From Promethearchaeota archaeon (GTDB taxonomy: Archaea; Asgardarchaeota; Lokiarchaeia; Sigynarchaeales; SOKP01): a stretch of DNA of 6,431 bases. Positions 1 through 5,842 of the stretch are shown here, one piece after another. The position numbers and the translations under genes were made by a program. Each line of letters begins with the position of its first letter. Position 1 is the stretch's first letter. The stretch spans positions 1 to 6,431 of the forward strand of contig JAGXNZ010000290.1 of the NCBI GenBank assembly GCA_019894655.1, given 5' to 3'. The notes under the pieces were generated by a model. The model made no database searches. It saw only the letters and a list, made by a program, of their open reading frames with translations, and was not told where the DNA came from.

Positions 1-495
1 GCCGGCAAAAAATTATGCAAGCACTTAATAGTGGGAATCACTAACCCAGATCCCTCTCTGACGAAAGATCACGGCACAAATCCGCATCGAAGTACGCCTG
101 TTGCTAACCCTTTAACATATTATGAGCGATACGTAATGATCAAAGAAGCTTTGTTAGAAGAGGGGCTCAATTTCTCTGAATTTTCAATAGTACCGTTTCC
201 TATTAATGTTCCTGAGTTGCTAAAATATTACGTCCCCATGGATGTGGTGTTCTTCCTCTCGATTTACGATGGTTGGGGAAGACAAAAGAAAGTGTATTTA
301 GAGTCGTTAGGGTTGAAAGTTCATGTTCTATGGGAAGTACCGTTAGAGGAAAAGGGATTGAGTGGAAGCGATATTCGCAATTCAATGCTAAAAGGAGAAC
401 CTTGGGAACATTTCTTGCCCACCGCTGTAGTTAAACTCGTAAAAAAATGGGATATCATAACACGAATTAGCGAATTAAGCAAAAAAGAATTTTAA
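1..495 (+). CDS. Nucleotidyltransferase, NMN adenylyltransferase-like (5' end cut by window)
   Basis: The frame is open from base 1, so the start lies outside the window; the GTG at 31 is an internal valine, not a start. The visible 164 residues look like the cytidylyltransferase/adenylyltransferase fold. Seen: an early strand with VGITNPDP (residues 11-18), an ERYVMI segment (42-47) like the helix of archaeal NadM proteins, and the C-terminal signature LSGSDIRNSMLKGEPWEHF (from residue 120), which corresponds to the family's ISGTxIR nucleotide-binding motif. Known of the family: these enzymes transfer an AMP or CMP moiety onto a phosphate-containing substrate; NadM makes NAD from NMN and ATP in the cytoplasm. 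The GxFxPxHxGH motif should lie in the missing N-terminus, probably about 20 residues. The insert between residues 16 and 36 (DPSLTKDHGTNPHRSTPVAN) and the PFPINVPELLKYYVP stretch differ from standard NadM, so the acceptor may not be NMN. The superfamily is fairly sure, the substrate is not. The gene is convergent with the kinase downstream. Confidence 0.75.
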   Translation, partial: AGKKLCKHLIVGITNPDPSLTKDHGTNPHRSTPVANPLTYYERYVMIKEALLEEGLNFSEFSIVPFPINVPELLKYYVPMDVVFFLSIYDGWGRQKKVYLESLGLKVHVLWEVPLEEKGLSGSDIRNSMLKGEPWEHFLPTAVVKLVKKWDIITRISELSKKEF

Positions 496-503
496 TCGAT
501 CTC

Positions 504-509
504 TTTTTT
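504..509 (+). terminator. T-run terminator of the nucleotidyltransferase gene
   Basis: A run of six T (in CTCTTTTTTC) begins 9 nt after the TAA stop of the first gene, with no hairpin before it. Archaeal transcription commonly ends at plain oligo-T tracts, so this is a reasonable terminator, though short T runs are frequent in DNA this AT-rich. Confidence 0.4.
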
Positions 510-623
510 CATATTAATACTACAACCTAAAACTTAGAATTTACAAAAAATCCTTTGTCAAAGTCGTTTAGGTTAATCTGAACTCAAAATTATAATTTAT
601 TAGAGATATAGAAGATAATTTCC

Positions 624-3600
624 TCAATTTTCCAAAGAAACTAACGGAATTAAAATAATAAAGTTACTTCCTTTCGAATGATCTCCCGAAACTTTATCTT
701 CGACCCAAATAAAACCATTATAGCTATCTATGATAATTTTAACGAGCGTCAATCCGATGCCCATTCCTTTGGTATATTCGTCTTTTTTGTGCCCTTTTTG
801 AAAAATAATTTCTTTCCTCTCATCAGTGATTCCTATTCCATTGTCAATAAATTCCATTTTTAGAAATTGGACTCCGTCTTTTTCTTCCTTAGCTACATTA
901 ATTATTATTTTTTTGATGGAATTTTGGTTATGTTTTATCGCGTTAATTAAAAGATTTTCAAAAATATCGAGTATTAGATCATTTGCTTGCACAAAAAATT
1001 GTTTACTGCTGGAAGTGACACTTATTTCAACGCTTTTTTCTTCGTAGCTTTCGTTAATGTATTTAATACATTTTGTTAGTAATTTGCAAATATCAATGGA
1101 TTTAAGAAGTGGGTTATTAGTATTAATTTCCGACATTCTTCGGACATTTTTAATTAAAAGTTTTGCCCTTACAACTTGATCTCTGATTCTGTTAAGATTA
1201 ACTTTCACTTCTTTCGCTTTCTCCGGATCTTCTAAAAAAATAGAACATAATTGGGAAGAACCATTAATAACAAAAAGAATATTCGAAATGTCGTGAGTAA
1301 ATAAATTTTTATAAAAATCAGCTTGATCGTAAGCAGCATGATACTTTTCTTCGGATTCTAATAATTTTTGTTCGGCTATTTTATCTTCAGTAATATCTCG
1401 ATTTATGCTACCTAACATACATCCCTTACTTGTTTTAATTGAGAAAGGTAGCTGTTGAATACATTGATAGGTGCCATCAGCCTTTTGGATGTCAACTTCT
1501 TCTAGCTTATTGAGCCACGGAGCTTTCTCTGTTTTAAAGAAATTTTCAATTGTGGATTGTAAAAGTTCATACGTTTCAGCTGTTTTTTGTTCCTCAGGAA
1601 TTTGCATAAAAAAAGCATCGCAAATGGGATGTCCTATTATATCTGTTTTTTTAATTCCAAAGATTCTTTCTTGTCCCTTATTCCATTTAATAATAATTCC
1701 ATTTTCATCTGTGAGAATAACGCCATCTTGCGATTCTTCAAAGAATTTCCGAAACTTTTCCTCGCTTTCTCTAATTTTTTCTTCCCAACTTTTCCTTTCT
1801 GAGATGTCTTGAATTATCATTTGGATTAAATTGGCGTCTCCAACTTTCACCATAGCAGTTTGAACTTCTATCCACTTTAAATTAGGGTCTATTAAATTTT
1901 TATTCAAAATATCCATTTGAAATTCAAAAGGCTCTGAAAATCCTTTACGGAATAAATCCTTGTATATATTTTTAAGCTTCTTCATATGCATTAAAGGAAT
2001 AAAATTTAAATCGAGAAAATTTCTACCGATTAAATCGTTTTTACTAATATCTATTAAATACTTGAGTGTGTTTTGATTGAAATCAATAATATCTCCTTTT
2101 TCATTTATTAAAATTATCATGTAGGGAGATTTTTCGAACAAGTGACGATATTTTTCTTCTGATTCCATTAATTTTAGTTCAGCTTTCTTACGCGTAGTTA
2201 TATCTCTTGAAACCAAAAGTATTTTTTCTTCGTTATTTTCTGTTTTAAACATACTTCCTTTAAATCGAATCCAAATCCAATCACCATTTTTATGTTTTAT
2301 GCGAAAGTCTAAAATAATTTCGTTATATTTTTCTTTATCTTTTAAAACGGTAATAAAATTACTTATATCATCAGGATGTATAAGTCTCCATGCTGATTTT
2401 CCAATTAAATCGTTACTTTTATATCCCAAAATGTTCAAGTGAGGTTTCTTATTGATATATTCGTATTTAAATTTTTGATTCACAACACCAATTAAATCGT
2501 GTGTGTTTTCCGTGATCAGGCGATATTTTTCTTCAGATTCTTTTAATGCTAATCCAATAGATTTACGCTCGGTGATATCTCTTAAGACGATAGTTCCTTT
2601 TAAAACTCCCATGTCGTCATTAAAAGTTTTTCCCGTTGCTTCAATCCAGATAAAATGCCCTTTTTTATGACGAGCTCTTATTTCTATTAAACCTTGACCT
2701 TCTTCAATTCCTTTTTTTAAGCTGTGAATTGTTTTTTCAACATCGTCAGGATGTATAAAATCTAATCCAAAACGTCCGATAACTTCTTTTTCTGAATATC
2801 CCAGTAACTTCTGTAAAGCTTGACTATTAACGTACTCAATTTCATATTTCTCATTAGTCAATAAAAGTATATCGTTTGCGTTTTCGGAGATTAGACGATA
2901 TTTTTCTTCTGAATTTTTTAATTCTAATTCAATAGATCTTCGCTTGGTAATATCTCTTAAGACAACAATTCCTTTTAATTCACCCATCTCCTCGGTAAAA
3001 GTTTTCCCAGTTGCTTCCATCCACACATAATAGCCTTCTTTGTGTCTGTATCGTATTTCGGTTACCCCCTGACCTTTTTCGATTCCCTTTTTTACGCTAA
3101 GAAGTGCCGTTTTTATGTCATCAGGATGGATAAACTCTAATCCAGAGTGACCAATAACTTCTTCTTTTGAATATCCTAATAAATTCTTGAGTGCTTGTTC
3201 GTTTACGTATTCGGTTTCGTATGTTTCATTGACCATTATAAGTATATCATTTGCGTTTTCTGAGATCAAACGATACTGCCGTTCCGATTCCTTTAACTTT
3301 TTGGTCTTTTCCTCAACTCTTTGCCTTAATTTCTTATTAGCATCTCTTAACATCCCCTGAGATTCTTTTAATTGGTCTTCTAAATGTCTTTTACGCGTTA
3401 TATCCTCCTTGTATACAAAAACTAAGTCTGGGGGAATAAAATCAGTTTTAATTAATAAAGATTTAACCTCATTTGATATACTGCAAAAATATTTAATTTC
3501 TTTTGAAATGGAAGGAGATTTGTCAGTACATTCTTTTAAAACATCTAATATATCAATGTTATCTTTATAAAATTCTGATGCTATAGAACCCAGGTTATTC

Positions 3601-3758
3601 TTAATTTCTCCTTTCGTTTCTACATAGGCTGCACTATTATAATCAATTAAAAAAAGGTTATTTCGGAGTATTTGCCAAGCATAAATTGGAATTGGGATAG
3701 TGTTCAAAAAAGATTTTAATTTTTTTGGTGATTTTATTAACATTTTTGCCAAACTCAT
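624..3758 (-). CDS. Soluble multi-PAS sensor histidine kinase
   Basis: This is a complete 1044-residue protein with no transmembrane segment or signal peptide, so a cytoplasmic sensor. Domain order: a degenerate N-terminal PAS (about 18-121, ending VYKEDITRKR); a charged coiled coil (about 123-160); PAS domains at about 161-275, 286-400, 411-524, 535-655 and 666-792; then the kinase core. The second to fourth PAS units have LGYxxxxxIG, HPDD and RHKxGxxxW features and end in RDITxR, typical of the PAS_3 type. The phosphoacceptor is probably His822 in LFTHDISNIL. The ATPase domain has an N-box with Asn939 (ENLLINAIKHN), a G1 box DNGIGI (972-977) and a G2 box KGMGIGL (997-1003). It should therefore autophosphorylate and pass phosphate to a separate response regulator; no receiver domain is fused and none is encoded nearby. 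The ligands cannot be read, and no haem- or flavin-binding residue pattern stands out. The ATG at 3758 is chosen because an AAAGGG element lies 7 nt upstream. Large PAS kinases like this are abundant in Asgard archaea and methanogens. Confidence 0.93.
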   Translation of the reverse strand: MSLAKMLIKSPKKLKSFLNTIPIPIYAWQILRNNLFLIDYNSAAYVETKGEIKNNLGSIASEFYKDNIDILDVLKECTDKSPSISKEIKYFCSISNEVKSLLIKTDFIPPDLVFVYKEDITRKRHLEDQLKESQGMLRDANKKLRQRVEEKTKKLKESERQYRLISENANDILIMVNETYETEYVNEQALKNLLGYSKEEVIGHSGLEFIHPDDIKTALLSVKKGIEKGQGVTEIRYRHKEGYYVWMEATGKTFTEEMGELKGIVVLRDITKRRSIELELKNSEEKYRLISENANDILLLTNEKYEIEYVNSQALQKLLGYSEKEVIGRFGLDFIHPDDVEKTIHSLKKGIEEGQGLIEIRARHKKGHFIWIEATGKTFNDDMGVLKGTIVLRDITERKSIGLALKESEEKYRLITENTHDLIGVVNQKFKYEYINKKPHLNILGYKSNDLIGKSAWRLIHPDDISNFITVLKDKEKYNEIILDFRIKHKNGDWIWIRFKGSMFKTENNEEKILLVSRDITTRKKAELKLMESEEKYRHLFEKSPYMIILINEKGDIIDFNQNTLKYLIDISKNDLIGRNFLDLNFIPLMHMKKLKNIYKDLFRKGFSEPFEFQMDILNKNLIDPNLKWIEVQTAMVKVGDANLIQMIIQDISERKSWEEKIRESEEKFRKFFEESQDGVILTDENGIIIKWNKGQERIFGIKKTDIIGHPICDAFFMQIPEEQKTAETYELLQSTIENFFKTEKAPWLNKLEEVDIQKADGTYQCIQQLPFSIKTSKGCMLGSINRDITEDKIAEQKLLESEEKYHAAYDQADFYKNLFTHDISNILFVINGSSQLCSIFLEDPEKAKEVKVNLNRIRDQVVRAKLLIKNVRRMSEINTNNPLLKSIDICKLLTKCIKYINESYEEKSVEISVTSSSKQFFVQANDLILDIFENLLINAIKHNQNSIKKIIINVAKEEKDGVQFLKMEFIDNGIGITDERKEIIFQKGHKKDEYTKGMGIGLTLVKIIIDSYNGFIWVEDKVSGDHSKGSNFIILIPLVSLEN
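2526..3275 (-). repeat. Tandem PAS-domain duplication inside the kinase gene
   Basis: Residues 162-286 and 287-411 of the kinase are two adjacent units of exactly 125 residues (375 bp each), aligning without gaps. My hand count gives 85 of 125 identical residues. The shared stretches include YRLISENANDIL at the start of each unit, FIHPDD in the middle and EATGKTF near the end. The other PAS domains of this protein are much less alike, so these two arose by a more recent duplication of one whole PAS unit together with its linker helix. Confidence 0.85.
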
Positions 3759-3765
3759 GAGAAGA

Positions 3766-3771
3766 CCCTTT
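3766..3771 (-). promoter_or_regulatory. Possible weak ribosome binding site of the kinase gene
   Basis: On the minus strand AAAGGG lies 7 nt before the ATG at 3758. It is a partial match to the archaeal Shine-Dalgarno consensus at a usable distance and stands out in otherwise A/T-only surroundings. It supports this ATG over the next in-frame Met (codon 6). Confidence 0.35.
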
Positions 3772-3834
3772 ATTTTTATATTATTAATTATTTTAAGATT
3801 TTAACTTCCAACCCAAAGAACCTTGTTTAGATGT

Positions 3835-3858
3835 GATTTTCTTAGCTATAAGAAAATC
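3835..3858. promoter_or_regulatory. Perfect 10-bp inverted repeat upstream of the kinase
   Basis: The arms GATTTTCTTA (3835-3844) and TAAGAAAATC (3849-3858) are exact reverse complements around the 4-nt loop GCTA. It lies 77 bp upstream of the kinase start codon. It could be an operator for a dimeric regulator, or a hairpin in the 5' leader if transcription starts upstream of it. The symmetry is seen directly; the role is inference. Confidence 0.45.
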
Positions 3859-4150
3859 TATTCTAAATTATTATTTAATAATATAAATTTTAAACTTTAT
3901 ACATGTTAGTAGTTATTTGAAATTTTTTTGGTTAAATAGAGTTCTCATTATATCCCATAAATCGCTAAAAGCTCTCACATTATGCAATTTTATAACCTTA
4001 AAACTAGTTCTGAAATTGCTTACTAATAAAAAGATAATAAAATTAAAAAGATGAATTTTGGAATTCTTCACATTTCATTTTGAAATTACCTCTTGGATAA
4101 CCGCATGATGTTTAGTTAAAATCTGGAATAATATAGTTTTAATCAAAATT

Positions 4151-4558
4151 CTATATATATCGCTCTGAGTTATATTTGGTAAAAAAAATTGGTTGTATTG
4201 TGTGCGTCCATTGATCAGTTGAACCAATTTGAGTTATATTTGTCCAATTTAATATAGGATTTGTAATATTGTTATATATTCTAACTGAAACGTTATAGTA
4301 ACTATGTAACTCTGGATCGGAAATAGAAACATTTATGTCGTAATCGTAAAATTGAGAAACTAAATCGTCACTCTTAGAAGGGGATGCAAAATTGATTTCA
4401 GGTTGATAATTCACACCAATAAAAAAGATTTCTATCCAAGTATCAAAATAAAGCACCCCAGGAAAACCAGATGGGTTGAAATCTGCTGCTGATGCAATAT
4501 TGATTTTTATTGTATTATTATTACCTATATTTCCAGAAGTAATATTAAATTCATGCTC
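4151..4558 (-). pseudogene. Remnant of a secreted or surface-type protein
   Basis: A minus-strand reading frame without stops encodes about 135 residues, from EHEFNITSGN to FFTKYNSERYI. A shorter reading from a GTG at 4456 is possible, but the protein-like sequence clearly continues upstream of it with no ATG, so the true start is missing. The composition is rich in Asn, Thr, Ser, Tyr and Asp, with several NxT/NxS sites (NIT, NVS, NIT, NWT, NIT). The strand-like pattern (DINVSISDPELHSYYNVSV) resembles the Ig-like or fibronectin-like extracellular repeats of archaeal surface proteins. It has no signal peptide, no membrane anchor and no repeat partner here, and it stops just after a run of eight T on the coding strand. 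Upstream it runs into the oppositely oriented fragment at 4553. I read it as an internal piece of a once larger gene. The exact family is unknown. Confidence 0.5.
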
Positions 4559-5001
4559 AATATTTCTCCAATTACAGCAATAGCTTCTTTTGAAACTGTT
4601 GGACCATCGAAAGTCATTTATAAAAAAATTAAAGAAGAGGGTTCCATAAAATATTGGAGAATTGCTGGATCAGTATCACCCTCCATTGTTCTATTTCTTT
4701 ATGGCAAAAACATAACTGAATTGTATAGCATGTATACAAGTTTAACCACTTGGAGGGAAATTAAAAGAAGTAGATTTTCTATTATTGTAAAAAATTGGGA
4801 GAATTCCTCATTAATTAAAGATACTATCTTGGAAAAAATTCAACTATAATTTATAATGCGCTATCTACAGAGCATTCTGGTATCCTTTTGTCAAGTACTT
4901 TCTTTGATCCATTCCAACTTATATTTGGTTTAAAAAAAAATGATGAAATAATCAACGAAATTCTTGATAACAACCAAGACAACCATCTTAACTTATATTA
5001 G
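4553..5001 (+). pseudogene. Frameshifted fragment of an unrecognised protein, possibly a regulator's C-terminal part
   Basis: Frame one runs from ATG 4553 to TAA 4849 and encodes 98 residues, including IYKKIKEEGSIKYWRIAGS and YSMYTSLTTWREIKRSRF. After the stop, protein-like sequence continues in the -1 frame to TAG 5001 (IIYNALSTEHSGILLSSTFF, then DPFQLIFGLKKNDEIINEIL). The switch can be made at the six-A run 4833-4838 inside GGAAAAAATT, as if one A had been lost. The joined product would be about 150 residues. The ATG overlaps the end of the neighbouring antisense fragment, so the original N-terminus is probably missing. The strand-helix-strand look of IAGSVSPSIVLFLYGKN to RSRFSIIVKNW weakly recalls the ligand-binding (RAM) domain of Lrp/AsnC-type regulators. 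That is only a guess and no family is recognised with confidence. No ribosome binding site is visible. Confidence 0.5.
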
Positions 5002-5072
5002 TATTCTCAAGAACAGATTCTAACGCTCATCTAAAGCTTATTAAAATTTATTCTTACCTTTTTAATATATAA

Positions 5073-5126
5073 GTAAAAAAATGGTAAAAATAAAATAATA
5101 ATATATTAGTTATTTCTTCCGTTTGG
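5073..5126 (-). repeat. Left copy of 54-bp direct repeat: orphan cdhC-like gene end and terminator
   Basis: This aligns without gaps to 5789-5842, with 48 of 54 bases identical (47 of 51 from 5076). Read on the minus strand it gives AAA CGG AAG AAA TAA, the KRKK-stop ending of CdhC, followed by the same T-rich tail. Upstream on the minus strand the similarity to cdhC ends abruptly at 5126, and no coding region continues. It is therefore a detached gene end. Confidence 0.8.
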
Positions 5127-5128
5127 TA

Positions 5129-5147
5129 TTAAATAAATAAATATTTA
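5129..5147 (+). promoter_or_regulatory. TATA-like element for the DUF2061 gene
   Basis: ATTAAATAAATAAATATTT lies 21-39 nt before the ATG at 5168. With the usual archaeal spacing of about 25 bp from TATA box to transcript start, the RNA would begin only a few bases before the ATG. The lack of any Shine-Dalgarno-like sequence before this ATG fits a leaderless or nearly leaderless message. The high AT content makes chance matches likely. Confidence 0.35.
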
Positions 5148-5167
5148 GTCTATTTCTATATTATCAA

Positions 5168-5632
5168 ATGAAATTAATACAAAAGTTAAAACAAAAGAAG
5201 GAAACTATCAAGGAAAGTTTCTTTAAAAGCGTAATATATAGGGTAATAACAATCCTTCTGGGAATGCTAGTTATATTAATAGTTACAGGAGATTTATTTG
5301 CTGCTTTTTCTATTGGATTTGCCACAGAAACAGTTCAATTTATTTATTATTTTTTCTATGAAGCAATCTGGATTCACTATCACGACAAACGATTAAGAAT
5401 CAAAATTGAAACAACAAGGAAAGTTGATGTTAAATTAGATTTTGATCTACTAAAAGACATTTCTTTTGAATTCTCTAAAACAGATACTTATGCCAAAGAA
5501 GCATATGAATCGATTTTATCATTTTTTGAGAATTTAATACAAAACGAGATTTTAGCAGAAATACACGAAGAAATTCAAAGAGACAAGAACTATTTTAAAC
5601 TAAGACATAAAAATAAGAATTTTATGCGATAA
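5168..5632 (+). CDS. DUF2061 family small membrane protein with charged C-terminal tail
   Basis: This 154-residue protein starts with a basic, helical N-terminus (MKLIQKLKQKKETIKESFFK). Two predicted membrane segments follow at about 22-40 and 43-63. The pattern KSVIYRV, then TGD (40-42), then AFSIGFATETVQFIYYFFYE and a closing AIW is the layout of the DUF2061 domain, in which K-S-x-x-Y/W-R, TG(D/N), a Glu in the second helix and a final E-x-x-W are conserved. The domain covers about residues 15-70. Known of the family: small inner-membrane proteins of unknown function. The remaining 85 residues are a soluble, highly charged tail (Lys/Glu/Asp-rich, probably helical) not found in the minimal family, presumably cytoplasmic. 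The gene is isolated: a decayed region lies upstream and cdhC converges from the right. It sits between the two copies of the 54-bp direct repeat. The family call is good; the function is unknown. Confidence 0.8.
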   Translation: MKLIQKLKQKKETIKESFFKSVIYRVITILLGMLVILIVTGDLFAAFSIGFATETVQFIYYFFYEAIWIHYHDKRLRIKIETTRKVDVKLDFDLLKDISFEFSKTDTYAKEAYESILSFFENLIQNEILAEIHEEIQRDKNYFKLRHKNKNFMR

Positions 5633-5686
5633 TTTCCTAATTGAATCTTAACATTTAATCAGCCAGAATATATCCTGATCGCTAAA

Positions 5687-5698
5687 AGTATCGATACT
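5687..5698. other. 12-bp perfect palindrome between convergent genes
   Basis: AGTATCGATACT is fully self-complementary and lies about 55 bp past the DUF2061 stop, in the gap between the convergent DUF2061 and cdhC genes. It could be a protein binding site, but it is short and a chance occurrence cannot be excluded. Confidence 0.2.
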
Positions 5699-5782
5699 AT
5701 TGCAACCCTAAATTAAAAATAGTTATTGGATATTCTATATGACATACTCACACCTACAATGAGCCTGTAAGATTTAAAAAGC

Positions 5783-5820
5783 TAAAATTACAAAAAATAG
5801 TAAAAATAAAATAATAAAAG
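5783..5820 (-). terminator. T-rich terminator of cdhC
   Basis: On the minus strand, starting 5 nt after the cdhC stop codon, there is a series of T tracts (TTTTATTATTTTATTTTTAC, then TATTTTTTG and AATTTT) without a hairpin. Several clustered oligo-T tracts are the usual archaeal intrinsic terminator. The same tract is copied at 5073-5108. Confidence 0.6.
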
Positions 5821-5842
5821 ATTAGTTATTTCTTTCGTTTGG
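5789..5842 (-). repeat. Right copy of 54-bp direct repeat: 3' end of cdhC plus terminator
   Basis: This copy covers the last five sense codons of cdhC (AKRKK, with the first codon cut), the TAA stop at 5826-5828 and the T-rich downstream tract. It pairs with 5073-5126 in the same orientation, 716 bp away; differences fall at six positions only. This copy is joined to an intact coding frame and is probably the original. Confidence 0.8.

Larger units (their letters stand above)
3759..4150. other. Gene-free stretch upstream of the kinase
   Basis: About 390 bp of very AT-rich DNA with frequent stops in all frames and no coding signal that I can see. It should contain the kinase promoter on the minus strand. 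A TATA-like AAATTTATAT at 3881-3890 (minus strand) is one candidate and would place the transcript start near the inverted repeat at 3835-3858. No tRNA, other RNA gene or CRISPR repeat is visible. Confidence 0.6.

Noticed and set aside
203..385. Minus-strand 60-residue frame inside the first gene
   Set aside because: It overlaps the nucleotidyltransferase motifs on the plus strand and has no protein-like features of its own.
678..1047. Plus-strand reading frames opposite the kinase ATPase domain
   Set aside because: They are shadows of a well-supported histidine kinase domain on the minus strand and have no recognisable features.
1471..1812. Plus-strand reading frames at 1471-1812 and 1587-1802 with many Ser, Phe and Cys residues
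   Set aside because: They lie antisense to the fifth and sixth PAS domains of the kinase, whose frame is uninterrupted and clearly coding; their composition is the mirror of that gene.
4070..4180. Possible continuation of the surface-type fragment in a shifted frame after the eight-T run
   Set aside because: The continued frame (SDIYRILIKTILFQILTKHH) does not resemble the extracellular composition of the fragment, so a simple frameshift is not supported.
3961..5688. The 11-mer ATCGCTAAAAG occurring at 3961-3971 and 5678-5688, with loosely similar flanks
   Set aside because: Many 11-base matches are expected by chance in about 6.4 kb of AT-rich DNA, and the flanking similarity needs gaps.
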